Source: Hemicentrotus pulcherrimus (taxonomy: Eukaryota > Echinodermata > Echinoidea > Camarodonta > Strongylocentrotidae). From it: 64,000 nucleotides of DNA. The stretch covers positions 64,111-128,110 of the forward strand of contig BEXV01000238.1 of the NCBI GenBank assembly GCA_003118195.1. Direction: 5' to 3'. The notes beneath the pieces are model-generated. The model was not told where the DNA came from. It worked only from the letters and a program-made list of their open reading frames with translations, and did not search any database. Position 1 is the stretch's first letter; every line of letters begins with the position of its first letter. Below, piece by piece: positions 12,747-23,720 of the stretch. A program made the translations under genes and the position numbers.

Positions 12747-14700
12747 GGAACTAGTCCAACTAGAGTAACTAACTGGGCGGGGCTTAATGTGACCTCGCGC
12801 GAAAGGAGACCTGACCTCTCATCTCCGCTTCTATTTCATGCCCGCAGGACATTTCGCTGTAGAGTTTCAGGATTACTTTCTTCTGTGTGTGGACATCCTG
12901 GAATTTAAATGATGATTAGTTAGACAACGTTTCTTGTGTGTGAACACTCTGAAATTATATGATGATTCTTTATACGATGATTCTTTATGGAGTTTCGCGA
13001 TAAATTGTTTTGTGTGTGGACACGCTGCATGTTCTACAGCCTTGTACAGGATGCTTATTCTCCTGAGCTGATTGTATGCAAATCTTTATAATTTACTGGT
13101 AATTATTATTATGATTGATGTGATTAAACATTGAAATTATGGTAAACAGTCTTGCTTGCCTTTTTGCTCATCTGTTGTAGAACAATTTCTTTCATAAGAG
13201 ATAGGTTTATGCATATACAGATATAAGGGAATAAAAATACAAATATATCCCAACACCCTGCATACAGTCCCACATATAGCTTTCTATGTTTGTGTACACA
13301 CACTCTAACAAGCTTGTTTTCAATGCAGCCCGTATCAGAAAACAGGAAACTGGCTGTGACTTGGGATATAACGAGGATCTAGGCTTAGCCATCACTTAGA
13401 CCTAATCAACGACTTCCAGGCAGGAGGGAGGAGATTGTTACCCAGCAAACCCTCTATTTATCGTGGTTACCGGGCAAAAGTTTTCACCTCTAGCATTTCA
13501 GTATTGGATTTGTTTTGTCTGGGGGCGCATGGGGGGCTATAATTAGACGAGGTGCATGATGATGCGTAACTTGCCCACTTTAAAGGTTATCTAGAGAGGA
13601 AAAACACCCGAGACGGTGATGATTTGTATTCCTAAAGATGGCTTAATTAATGCTCTTCTTCCTGACACGCTTACCCTCTTTACTTAATTTTTTTTTTTTT
13701 TTTAATGGTATTCTGCTTGCTGTGACTAGGTTGATCATAAATAGGCCTTCAGTACAATTTCTTCAATTTCCCAGATCACATACAGTACCAGTAATACTGC
13801 AAATAGAATGTAAAATTGTATGTCATTATTATCATGAATTTGTTGTTAGCCAGGGCTCAAGGCAGAATAGAATTTTCCTCTTCTTAATAAGTAGTTCAGC
13901 TAGGTATGTAACATGGATGTTTGACTATCCCCTTTAATATTGTCTCTCTCCTTCTATACTTGAGATTGAGAAAGAAAAAAGAAAGTAAAAGTAACTCAGA
14001 CTCGCTTGAATTCTTTTTTGAGTGGGAAGGGGTCATTCACTTTCAAGTGTTGGCTCTAGATGCAAGAAATATCAAAGTTTTCATGACACATCTTGACACC
14101 GATGATCGTGGAAATATCAGAAGAAAAAAAATTTATTCACAAACATAAGGTCATTAAACATATGTATACTGCCTTACTCCATATTTTATGAATGCATTTT
14201 CAAACTTTGGATCCGTCAGACAAAATGGCAACAGCCCATAAATGAACATTGCATGTGCACATTCATTCATACATCCGATGTAGCTGTTTTCATATGAGGT
14301 CATTTCAATACAAAGATATGTACTGGTAATTTAGGCCTGACTGACTGAGAGCATTTACATGTAGTTGTTTTGATGGTGGGTGATTTCGGTACGAAGGAGT
14401 GTAATTTAGGCCCGAAATCCTACCATCGATGGCAGAAATTACGTCGTATAATCCAAATCAAGCCATGGCAATCTCCCTTCCATTAGCCACGGTGTATGAC
14501 ATAATGTAGATTGACTGTCTCTGTCTGTGACTCATCCTGTCATGTATCGGGTGCCCTATCGTCGTGCCATGCTACTCCTGCAGTATTGATATCCAGTGCA
14601 GGATTGAGACCAATCTCAATTTCATTCAGACATTCATTTATTCATTCATAACAAAGATGGCATGGTTCAGCTCGCCGATCTAGCTGGGAGGAGATTCGTA

Positions 14701-14835
14701 CCTCTGTCACGTCGACATGACCGACACCAGACGGACAATAGACCGAACAAAGAAAATGATATTTCCTCAATGGCAAAAACGTCATTCGGTTCGGAGTCGG
14801 TCTGGTTTCGGTCTGGCGCTGTGACGTGACTGAGG
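14701..14835. repeat. 135-bp foldback element with accgacaccagac motif
   Basis: The terminal repeats cctctgtcacgtc and (other strand) cctcagtcacgtc match at 12 of 13 positions. The left half holds accgacaccagacggac and agaccgaac; the right half holds gtcggtctggtttcggtctg, its rough complement. The same element, expanded, is at 59053-59501. Confidence 0.65.
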
Positions 14836-15291
14836 TATCAGCTTGGGTGGTTGGGAGAATCAGCCCATTGGACGCTGAACTCCCTCATTCCCCCAAAGCT
14901 TAACCCTATCAGAACAAGATTTTTGAAAGGGCTAAATTGGTCACATGTTCTTCAAATTGGCAACAAAAAATATTGTGCTTTTCCTACTACATTATTGACA
15001 GACCTCACTGATAATGAAACAGCATGCTTAAAATCAAAATACATTTGTATTGTTTAAGATAATTCTATCATTTTGTCTTAATTCTAGTACTGAAGTTACT
15101 CTTCAAACAAATGTCCCAGTCAGATTTCTCAAAGATTGTTTTTTCCTTTTTTTTTTTTGTAGTTGCATCATGGTTTATATTCTTAATAGTATGTGTTTTA
15201 GGGGAGTGAATTTCATATTCTTGAATGGCGCTGCTGACAACCACTTCGTTATGATTTTGCTTGATTTCTCTTGTATATATATATTTTTTAG

Positions 15292-15340
15292 CTCCCAACA
15301 AGACGTTATTTCAAGTATCAGTCAAGTTCTATTTATCACG
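15292..15340 (+). pseudogene. Degenerate partial copy of the next FARP exon
   Basis: About 50 bases after a T-rich tract and AG match the start of the true exon at 15393-15471, 101 bp downstream, with few changes; the reading would be APNKTLFQVSVKFYLS against APKKTLFHFSVKFYLS. Similarity stops at about 15340 and no donor follows, so this copy cannot be spliced as an exon. It is a truncated tandem exon duplication that still has a usable-looking acceptor. Confidence 0.75.
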
Positions 15341-15392
15341 TTCTTTAATTGTATTTTTGTTTTATTTCTTTTATTTCTTACATTTCTTTCAG

Positions 15393-15471
15393 CTCCCAAG
15401 AAGACGTTATTCCACTTTTCAGTCAAGTTCTACTTATCAGACCCAGGGCAATTACATGAAGAATTCACAAA
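15393..15471 (+). CDS. FARP1/2: FARP exon: start of FERM lobe F2
   Basis: The acceptor is catttctttcag and the donor is gtaagtg. The reading APKKTLFHFSVKFYLSDPGQ followed by LHEEFTK matches vertebrate FARP, where the region is a VVKFFPPDHTQLQEELT-type sequence. It takes one base from the previous exon and leaves two (AA) for the next. A decayed copy of its first 50 bases lies just upstream. Confidence 0.9.
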
Positions 15472-15540
15472 GTAAGTGATTGAACCATGTTCTAAATGTA
15501 TTCTTGAGTTCTGGTAATGATAAATACCTTTTACACACAA

Positions 15541-15775
15541 TAATAATAATAATAATAATAACAATAATAATAATAATAATAATAATAGCTAGTTCTTATA
15601 TATAGCGCTTTTTAAGACCGAAGGCCCTCCCAAAGCGCTTTACAGATATATATATATATATTATTACCCCGGTCATAGGATTCAGGCTTACCCGCACACA
15701 ATGTATGCACATTTTCCACTCCCTGGGGAGCATTCCAGCCTTGAAACGAACGAACTTGAAACGAACCCAGAATAG
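15541..15775. repeat. (TAA)n plus widespread agcgctt repeat
   Basis: A (taa)n run at 15541-15589 is followed by tatatagcgctttttaagac, the inverted phrase caaagcgctttacagatata, a (ta)n run, and the phrase gcacattttccactccctgg. A remnant of the last phrase recurs near 20463. This is a dispersed repeat common in marine invertebrate genomes. Confidence 0.6.
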
Positions 15776-16438
15776 ATGTTTAAGAATACCAACAAATGTT
15801 TTGTTATCAATAATCATTTGTTTGTATTAGTAAATATAGATCAAATGACAATGTAATTGAGATTAGTATTACGATGTGAAGTGAGAGTATAGTTTTCTTC
15901 CACTTCAGCGAGTTCTTTTTTTACTCTTTATTTATTTGATCCTTTGAAGAGCTTTATTTTGAAATAGAAGAGATATCACCAACCTTCTCTCACATTTACT
16001 TTTCTGTACTTCAAGATGAAACTATTTCCTCATGTACCATTTTGTTAATCAACAAACAAGCAAACCATGTAAAATTTATTATATTATTGAATATTGAATT
16101 GTATATCTGATTTCTTGTCAAAATTACTGTTCTGCTGGAAATGAAAAAGAAAACTGAAACTGAAACACAAAAACAAAATATCCTTAAAATTGTTTGTTTC
16201 GAGAACACTTGACGTGTGTTTACTAAGAATTTGAGAGGGAATATTTTCTCTTATAATTGTTTGTCTTTCCTCCATCTTAAAAATACATACACTATAAGAG
16301 TTAGTTTTAATCTTTATGTGGATTGCAATTACCAATCGAAGCAACATTCTTGTAGCATACATTGATAGTTTGAAAGTTACATATAACTACAGTTAATAAC
16401 TGCATTATTCATGCCTCTTGTAAACAAAAATTCTTTGT

Positions 16439-16497
16439 GAGTGTGTGTGTGTGTGTGCGGGTGCGTGTGAGTGTGCATGTGTGTGTGTGTGTGTTTT
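16439..16497. repeat. (GT)n microsatellite
   Basis: An imperfect gt repeat broken by gcgggtgcgtg and gtgcatg. Confidence 0.9.
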
Positions 16498-16514
16498 GTT
16501 GTTGGTGTTTTTCA

Positions 16515-16805
16515 AGAGTGAAAGGAGGATCGGTTGAATTAGGGCCTTTTAAAAATACTTTTAGATGTTAGCTTTTAATAATACATCACATTCTCAAGTT
16601 ATATAAATCGGGACTTATCCAATTTTTCACATATTCAAAAAAATATTATTAAACTTAGTAAGAGTATGAATAATTCGTCCTTGTTTTCACGAAGTGACGG
16701 TAGTGAGGAAAATCGTAATGCAAAGTGAATGCAATTTTTTTTCACTACCGTCACTTCGTGAAAACAGCGACGAATTTAGTAATTTTAGGAGTTAACTATA
16801 TATGA
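16515..16805. repeat. Dispersed repeat family H, copy 2, interrupted
   Basis: The left part aligns with 8057-8200 and the right part (taattttaggagttaactat) aligns with the continuation at about 8197-8220. Between them sits the foldback at 16672-16776. The repeat therefore received a later insertion. Confidence 0.6.
16672..16776. mobile_element. 105-bp foldback insertion
   Basis: Two 35-nt arms (16672-16706 and 16742-16776) are inverted copies; the inner 23 nt are perfect (ttttcacgaagtgacggtag and on). The loop is 35 nt. Comparison with the uninterrupted copy of repeat H at 8057-8235 shows the foldback was inserted into older sequence. Too short to encode a protein, it is a non-autonomous MITE or foldback element. 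Confidence 0.75.
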
Positions 16806-16818
16806 ATTGTAATTAAAG

Positions 16819-16895
16819 CAGTTGAAATAAAAATCATTTACAGTTTAACTTTATCCGTCATTGAAGTGAGCTCTCAATGATTTTTATTTCAACTG
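16819..16895. repeat. Hairpin with perfect 20-nt arms
   Basis: Arms cagttgaaataaaaatcatt at 16819-16838 and its complement at 16876-16895 enclose a 37-nt loop. It lies 43 bp from the foldback at 16776 and may be another small inverted-repeat element. Confidence 0.7.
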
Positions 16896-17032
16896 TTTGA
16901 ATAATAATTTCTTTATTACCATATAAGAGGATTTTCCAAACAGAATTATTTATTCTACAGCTAGGTATTATCAATAGTATCATAGAAATAGTTTCCAATC
17001 TCATTTATGATACGTATTCTCCGATTGGACAG

Positions 17033-17130
17033 ATATCTGTTCGCCCTGCAAGTGAAGAAAGACCTGGCCAATGGCAGACTACCTTGCTCAGAGAACACAG
17101 CAGCCCTCATGGCTTCATATATCTTGCAAG
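17033..17130 (+). CDS. FARP1/2: FARP exon: FERM lobe F2, middle
   Basis: The acceptor is ccgattggacag (a weak pyrimidine tract) and the donor is gtgagtt. With AA from the previous exon the reading is K, then [20 protein letters not shown] and [12 protein letters not shown]. Vertebrate FARP1 has [20 protein letters not shown] here, so identity is high. It leaves G, which forms Ala with the next exon. Confidence 0.93.
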
Positions 17131-17931
17131 GTGAGTTCAAATTGTATGATTAAAACAAAAATTAAATCAAATTAAATCGAATCAAAGTCAAAGAAAGTGA
17201 TATATAACTAGAACTCCTCAACTGGTAGAATAGCAGGTACAGCAGTTGCAAACCTCAGGTCCGTTGCGCTGTGCATTTAAAAGAAGATTTATTGATATTT
17301 GTTCAGGTATTTAGATTCTAATGGAAACTTCATTTGCATTTCAAGTTATTTTAAAAAGCCAAATGAACAAGCCAGATAAAATACACTTCAACTAAAAAAA
17401 CAACTGCAGTGATTCATTTTCTTCGATGTCTTACAATGTATGTACTGTTTATTAAGTGGCCTTATAAATATCTTGTTAATTTTCTTTCTCCGTCATAGGG
17501 AATTAATACGAGGTACTTTAAATAAATTTGTGAAGATCATGATTCTAAATTGAAGAAACACATTTTTGAGGTATACAATATATATATATATTGTCTTCTA
17601 TTGTTAAGGTGATAATAGTAATAGACATAATTAATTGAATTATGCAGCTTCTATGACATTATGAAATTTTTAGTTTTTCCATGATCCAAGTCATGTAGTA
17701 AATTTATTCATTGTAAGTTTGTTTTAATAATCTTTTGTGATTAGCAGCCATGCCCTGCAAATGTCATCATATTGTGTTAGTGTATGTTTGGAAATGAAAA
17801 TGAAATATATGTACACTATAAGATATATACATGATATATATTTAGTACGTGGCTTATACTAGAAGAAGGTAATTACATTCACATGCTAACCCGACTTACA
17901 AGTGATTGAAATGATGTCGTTTATTTCACAG
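17131..17931 (+). other. FARP intron, no feature seen
   Basis: AT-rich sequence with a short (ta)n run near 17580. I see no repeat-family copy or exon-like stretch in it. Confidence 0.6.
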
Positions 17932-18055
17932 CTGAGGTCGGGGACTACAACCCCATGGAACATGACGACGGCCGTTACATCACAGCATTCCGTTTCGTGC
18001 CCAACCAATCAAGACCGATGGAGCTCAAGATTCAGGAATACCACAAAAACCACAT
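17932..18055 (+). CDS. FARP1/2: FARP exon: end of FERM lobe F2
   Basis: The acceptor is tatttcacag and the donor is gtaagtt. It reads AEVGDYNPMEHDDGRYITAF, RFVPNQSRPMELKIQEYHKN and H. Vertebrate FARP1 has EIGDFDEALDREHLAKNKYI and an EFHHNHIGQTP-type end at the matching place. It leaves AT, completing Ile with the next exon. Confidence 0.93.
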
Positions 18056-18913
18056 GTAAGTTGTAAAACATCTCTCCTTATTTGGCCAACAGAAATCTCT
18101 GAAAAAGCGCCTTTTGTGTAACTTTTTTCTCATTTTGATTAAGAAGAAAAAGTTGATGTAAAGCTCTCAACCATGAATCCTGCCATGCTAGTTTCAATGA
18201 GAATGAAAATTACTTCAGCTACAAAAAAAAAGTGAGGGAAAGAATAATTGTGTCATTAGAAGTCATGACGACCAGGTTTCTCAACATAAATCTGTGAAAA
18301 TTTGCTTTCTTTTGTGTGTCACCATTTTCGTATCTTGAAAAATGAAATAAGTTTGTGTAAACCTCTCAACCATCAATCCACTTATACTATCGTAAAGGTT
18401 GATGAAAATGATTTGAGCTCTTCTACAACTAAAAAAGTGAGCTTGAGAATAGTTGTGTCCATTGTACGATTTGTCACCCTGTGCCTGAATATAAACTCTT
18501 TAATAAAGGAAAGCAAAACCAAACTGTCCGTTTAATAAAGAATTGAAGACAAGAAGAGATTAGAAGTATCAAGGTATTACAGAGTTTATTAACTGAAATA
18601 CAATAACAACTGATGCCATTAGCATTCAAATGCAAGTACATATGGTAATATGGTTGATGCAAAAATAGTGAATCATTGGCGAAATTACAGCAATATGTAC
18701 CAATGTCTGAGCTCAGTAGACCATTGTCATAACAGGGTAAGTACTCAATAAAAGGTGGAAATTATTGCAGAGTAAACATTAAAGTCCTAGTATTGCCGAT
18801 TTCCACGATTTACTTTTCATTCATTCAAATTGTGACTGATGGTATCGTGTATCGTCTGTTGAGAGGCAAAAAGGCGTTACTGTAACTCATGTCTATCCTC
18901 TCTCTCTCTCCAG
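18056..18913 (+). other. FARP intron, no feature seen
   Basis: AT-rich sequence; open frames on either strand here are short and show no family. The 3' end is a (tc)n tract that serves as the pyrimidine tract for the next acceptor. Confidence 0.6.
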
Positions 18914-19157
18914 TGGTCAGACGATGGCCGACGCGGACTTCAACCTCCTGGACGTGGCGCGGAGGCTGGAGATGTACGGGGTGCGCCTCCACGCCGCCAA
19001 GGACTACGAGAACGTCCAGCTCTACCTGGCAGTCTCCCACCAGGGCACCCTGGTCTTCCAGAACAACACCAAGATCAACACCTTCTCCTGGGCCAAGATC
19101 CGCAAGCTGAGCTTTAAGAGAAAGCGCTTCCTCATAAAGCTTCATCCCGAGGGATAC
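18914..19157 (+). CDS. FARP1/2: FARP exon: FERM lobe F3 (PTB/PH-like fold)
   Basis: The acceptor is a (tc)n tract ending ccag and the donor is gtaagttg. It reads [60 protein letters not shown] and [20 protein letters not shown]. The hallmark F3 motifs LEMYGVRLH and [20 protein letters not shown] are almost the same as in vertebrate FARP. This exon is notably GC-rich (mostly C or G in third positions) compared with its flanks, as is usual for strongly conserved coding exons. Confidence 0.97.
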
Positions 19158-20677
19158 GTAAGTTGTTTCAACAGAGAACATTTTGAGGGGTCAGTGACAC
19201 AAAGAAGTAACTCCATTTTTGCCATTGTGAGAAAAAGTGGTTTATGTGTCACTGAGCACATAGGCCGTAAGGATTTAAGTCTATGTTTCACTGGCCATTG
19301 ACTTCAATGGGGTGTTGGGTGGAGTTGATTCTTTGTGTTTCCCGGAAAGCCCGCATTCTTCTGAACATTTTGATATCAAATACTCATTTTGGCAAAATAT
19401 GGAGTTACGTCTTTGTGTCACTGAACCCTTGATTTGTTATTCTTTATTTTTTTTTTTAATACTCAATTATTAATAAGTTCCATTTTGTTATTAATCAGAA
19501 AGGATATGTGAGATGGTTCAACGAAGAAAATATCGCTGTTTTTTACGTGTTACAAAATTATTAATAAATTACATTTTGTTATTCATCAGAAAGGATACAT
19601 AAGTTGTTTCACCAAAGAACGTTACTGTTCTTTCTATATCAATAAAAATATAAATAAATTCTTATTTTCTTATCAATCAGAAAATATCCCCAGATTATTG
19701 TTGAGATTTTTCCTATGATGGTGATGAAAAAAAAAACATTGCTGTTCTTTCTGTGTTATTAAAATTCCACTTTCTTATTGATAAGAAAATATCCCCATAT
19801 TATTGTTGGTATCTTCCATACATGTAGGTTGGTGATTGACGAGAAAAAGGAAAAATAATATCTTAACATGGCTTGTACATGGAGCTTGAATTAGTCCTAA
19901 CTTGCTCTGAGCACTAAATTATTCAAGCACTAGTGGCTCTTTATATCATTTAGAGCTGAAACTCTACCTTCAATACAGACGTTACAGTAACATGATCGTA
20001 TATTTGTGAGTGTGAAATGACCTGATCTGCAAGTAAACTGCAGCACTACTAATGGTCACGATGATCAGTCACATGTGCTTCTAAAAATGTTTGTGTCGGC
20101 TATTTCCGAACAATCGGTTATCGAGACTGGGAGACGTGAGGTAAACTTGGATAGTAGGAAACGAACGCTTATGAATAATTCTAAGCCTTGGTGCATGACC
20201 TAGCTGCAGCAATCCCTAGGCCATGCTAACTGCAATGAATCTGGCACTGGGTAGCGGAGAGATTTGAATAATAGAGAGCTTTTTAAGAAAAGATTGAGTT
20301 TAGGCAAGGGTAGACAAATGATTAACTGAGGTGTCTTATTCTTTTTTTTTCTGCTTGAATAAAAAATCACAATAGCAAAATCATTGGAAAAGGGTTGCTC
20401 TGGATATGCCATCTTATGCCTTCATATGAAGAAAATATCAATACACTTTGGTCAAATTTCCGATGCACATTCTCCACTCCCTGAGTAGCATTCCATCCAG
20501 GTACCATGTTTCAGAGACACAAAAGGCTGATCAAACTATAATGACAAATTTATCCTTAATCTTCCTTGGAGGTAGCATATTCAGAACATACTTTGAATGT
20601 ATAAAAGTAACCTTTAGTAGTCCACTATTGCAATTTGTCTGTTGCTGTGGACTGTTAGAATTTTTATTTTCTGTCAT

Positions 20678-20825
20678 GGGCCCTGTTTATTAACCTTGTT
20701 ATGAATAACAAGTTACAATAAACTGTTATAAGCTACTGAAATCGTGGCATTTGATTGGCTGAGAGCAAACGTGTCATAGAAATTCAGCATTTGTTATTGA
20801 TTACAAGTTCCATGAAACTGGGCCC
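20678..20825. repeat. MITE family C, copy 1
   Basis: The ends are gggccctgttt and (other strand) gggcccagtttcatgg; inside, ataacaagttacaataaact and the inverted ttgattacaagttc form the stem. The phrase ctgaaatcgtggcatttgat is shared with copy 2 at 45846-45983. Confidence 0.75.
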
Positions 20826-21073
20826 AGGTCAGTGGAATGGCTGCCCCATTGGGGGGTTGTACAACACATCCCCCTTGGTTGCATTAACATTCCTTAATGC
20901 ATACTCGGCATGCCACATAATCTGTCCAGGTGACAGGGACTATACATCACGTATCCTCTTTCTCCCTATTTTGCTTCTGCCCCCCACCTTTTTGTTTGAC
21001 ATATATGCTGCAGTAACAATCGTCCCATGTTCAATCTCTGGCTTCAACCCTGTACCTTACCCTAATCCTAAGC

Positions 21074-21477
21074 TTTAAAGATAAAGACCAGTTATGGTCA
21101 TGCAATTGCATTGTGAAAGAAAAATTGTGGAATCGTTCAGAAAAGGTTGATCATCTAGCATATAAGTATTGGTGTGTACTGCAAGGTTCTGGAGTCATCA
21201 AAATGATAAGAAATTTGGCCCAGTCTTCGTAAAGTCACAAGCACTGTACACTGAAGGATGTATATGGGACTACGCACACGTGCGTTTATCTCTCACATAA
21301 CAATAGATAAACTAATTTACCAAATATATCAATTAGTAGGCGGTTTCCTGGCAAATTTTTTATCATCATGTGTAGTTAAAACATATTCTTTCACATGATT
21401 GGTAATAGGAGCTTCCATTTCATGTTTTGAAATTGGGGCATTTCCAATACTAGTCTTTACCTTTAAAGGGAAGTCCA
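21074..21477 (-). repeat. MITE family B, copy 1 (reverse orientation)
   Basis: The ends are ttaaagataaagaccagtta and (other strand) ttaaaggtaaagactagtat. The tip is ttaa on both sides, as expected of an element that duplicates a TTAA target. The inside matches 49382-49755 and 58353-58733 read on the other strand, including the phrase cttatcattttgatgattcc. Confidence 0.8.
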
Positions 21478-22267
21478 CCCTGGTGTTAGTAAGATTTGAA
21501 TAAAGAGAGAAACAAATTAGTGAAAGTTTGGGCACTATCCAATTAAAAATAGAAAAATTACAAATAACATTTTTCTCATTTCTCTGCTTTTATTAAAACC
21601 AACTTGATATCAGTATCTCTGCAGATAGAGAGCCTGAGGCTATTAAATGCCTCTGGAACAAGCATGATTTAAATGAAAGCTACTGCACCTCCTCCCTCCC
21701 CCATCCCCAGACAATAGAACGCCTAGCAGAATGTATTATTCAGGTTTAAAGCCCATGGTCATGAGATAGTGTTCATATTTATAGAGTACTCGTAAAACAG
21801 TATATACATAGTATATGTACATGTACATGAACATCCATAAATTTACTGAAAACAAATGAAGAACATTAATTATAAGCCAATGCAAGTGCATGGGGGCGAT
21901 GGGAAGGGATCGGTGGGGGGGGGCACTGGTCTTGCTAATTAATTGGTGAAGTTGATGGAGGGCATTGTAGTAGTTCATTTTAGTGTTCTATTTCTGTCTT
22001 TCCCTTCCCCTCTTTATTTCCTTTTTTGTGGGAGGAGGGGGAGGGGGGATGTGTTACCCCTGCTTTGCCACTAAATGTGACTGCCGCACAGAATACTTCC
22101 CCTGCAAACGACAGGGAGAGGCTGGATGATTCAGTATTAAGTGCATGAGGGTTTGTGAGGGTCATGCATTCATGGTGTGTTATGATCACATGACCTCTGT
22201 CAGTTGAAGAGATGGATGGCCGGTCTGAGGCTGTGTATCGGTCTCTAATGATGATTATCTCATCAAT

Positions 22268-22735
22268 CAGTAGATAGATGAAGAGACATAAAGAGTGAGA
22301 GATGGAGAGGAGGGTGGGGGAGGGAGTGCAGGATACAATGATGCATTGAGAGACTGAGTTAGGGGGTGAGGGGGAGACAGAGATGGAGACATAGACAGAG
22401 AGATAGACAGGCGTACAGAGAGATAGACAAACATACAGAGATAGAGAGACAATGAGGCATTGAGAGACAGAGTGAGGGGGGAGACAGAGACAGGAAGAGA
22501 CAGACAGACAGACATAGAGAAAGAGAGAGAGACAGGCAGACAGACAGACAGACAGACAGAGAGGGGAGGGAGTGTAACATACAATGAGGCATTGGGAGAC
22601 AGAGTGAGGGGGGAGACAGAGACGGAGACGGAGAGATAGACAGACAGACAGACAGAGAGACAGGAAAAGAAAGAAAGAGACAGACAGGCTGATTGAGAGA
22701 GAGAGAGGGGGGGGGTGATAGATAGAGAGACAAGG
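22268..22735. repeat. Polypurine gaca/gaga tract
   Basis: Long runs of gacagaca, gagagaga and aggggga, with a longer internal phrase (acatacaatgaggcattggg and cattgagagacagagtgagg) repeated at about 120-bp spacing. The long Ser/Leu/Cys-rich minus-strand frames across it are by-products of the repeat. Confidence 0.85.
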
Positions 22736-22831
22736 ACAGCAGGGGGGATATGCAGCATGTATGCTCACTCAACAGTTGTTCTCTGATCATTTTCTTAAGA
22801 CTAGTCCAGTTCCTACATGTATCTTCAATGT

Positions 22832-22892
22832 ATCTAAACCTAAACCAAAACCTGAACCTAAACCAAAACCTGAACCTAAGCCTAAACCTAGT
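22832..22892. repeat. 18-bp tandem repeat, telomere-like
   Basis: The unit is cctaaaccaaaacctgaa and related hexamers (cctaaa, ccaaaa, cctgaa), about three times. It resembles a degenerate ccctaa telomere repeat, but it may simply be a local minisatellite. Confidence 0.7.
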
Positions 22893-23307
22893 GTAAGATC
22901 CCAACACCTCTGCGGTATAATTTTCATGAAAAAAAGCCAGGAGCAAATGTCACTTGAGTCGATGTTAAATTTCCAGAGAGAGAGAGAGGGAGGGTGAAGA
23001 AGAGGGAGGGGGAGACACACACAGACAGACATACAGAAGGGGGTATTTACACAGACATAGATACAAACATACAAAGCAAACACATTTTGGATGATTGCTC
23101 CCTTAGAATGGTACCTCAAGAATGGACTACACACATACTCAAGAAAGTAAGATTACCAATAGTCCTTTTCAGGACTCCCCAATCCTCCCCCTCTCTCACA
23201 TGGTGCAACCGTAAGCCTACTTTATAAGAATGGGTATGTCTTGGACATACATGTACTCCATACCAACCACATACACAATTCACCAATTCTTCTCTCACAC
23301 CTCACAG

Positions 23308-23471
23308 GGTTACCCCAGGAGTACGGTCGAGTTCCTGATGGAAACCAGGAACGACTGCAAACACTTCTGGAAGGCCTGCGTAGAGCATCACGCCTTCTTC
23401 CGTCTTACACAGATCAAGTACCCCAGATCAAGAAGGCGGCTCTTGAGCAGAGGATCAACATTTAGATACAG
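23308..23471 (+). CDS. FARP1/2: FARP exon: end of FERM F3, start of FERM-adjacent region
   Basis: The acceptor is acacctcacag and the donor is gtaaagc. It reads GYPRSTVEFLMETRNDCKHF, WKACVEHHAFFRLTQIKYPR and SRRRLLSRGSTFRY. The motifs VEFLMETRNDCKHFWK and CVEHHAFFRL end the FERM domain. LLSRGSTFRYSG begins the FERM-adjacent region, as in vertebrate FARP (LFSRGSSFRFSG). It leaves AG for Ser. Confidence 0.97.
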
Positions 23472-23657
23472 GTAAAGCAAGGGGTTGTCTTCCTATCGAT
23501 CTCAAGATTACAGTCCCTATCTCTTATTAGCATTGGTGCAATTGATATCAAACTCAAATAAGTTGCAATTAATCTAAATAGTTTATATGACATGGCCCAG
23601 CTTTCCACAGAAATTGTTCCGTTTACATCACACATTTTTTCCCTCTCTTCTTTTCAG

Positions 23658-23720
23658 CGGAAGGACTCAGAAGCAAGTTGTTGAGCAGGCCAGAGTCGGA
23701 GGGAACTCAAGATCGTTAGT
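23658..23720 (+). CDS. FARP1/2: FARP exon: FERM-adjacent region
   Basis: The acceptor is cttcttttcag and the donor is gtaagtgg. The reading SGRTQKQVVEQARVGGNSRS then L matches SGRTQKQVLDYVKEGG of vertebrate FARP. It is in phase 2 at both sides of this junction and leaves GT, which forms Val with the G at 24419. Confidence 0.93.

Larger units (their letters stand above)
444..15392 (+). other. 14.9-kb FARP intron with dispersed repeats
   Basis: No well-supported gene lies here. The intron holds two MITE-A copies (2371-2727, 11949-12333), one MITE-D (12519-12746), a 135-bp foldback element (14701-14835), a 129-bp tandem duplication (7431-7676), G-rich runs (71-96, 9731-9762), a CTT microsatellite around an assembly gap, and one coding-like segment (8427-8618). 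The rest is AT-rich sequence in which I see nothing specific. Short open frames here have no family resemblance. Confidence 0.8.
15472..17032 (+). other. FARP intron with SINE-like repeat and two hairpins
   Basis: The intron contains a (TAA)n run, an agcgctttt-type repeat, a (GT)n run, dispersed repeat H copy 2 and two hairpins, all listed separately. No exon-like sequence is seen between them. Confidence 0.75.
19158..23307 (+). other. 4.2-kb FARP intron rich in repeats
   Basis: It contains MITE-C copy 1, MITE-B copy 1, a polypurine gaca/gaga tract (22268-22735) and an 18-bp tandem repeat (22832-22892). Near 19497-19790 four short phrases (atcagaaaggat, ttattaataa, cacttt) recur, a decayed local repeat. 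No exon-like sequence is seen. Confidence 0.7.

Noticed and set aside
21980..22946. Long minus-strand frames rich in Ser, Leu, Cys and Val
   Set aside because: They follow a gaca/gaga/agggg simple repeat in all frames; the protein text is just the repeat translated.
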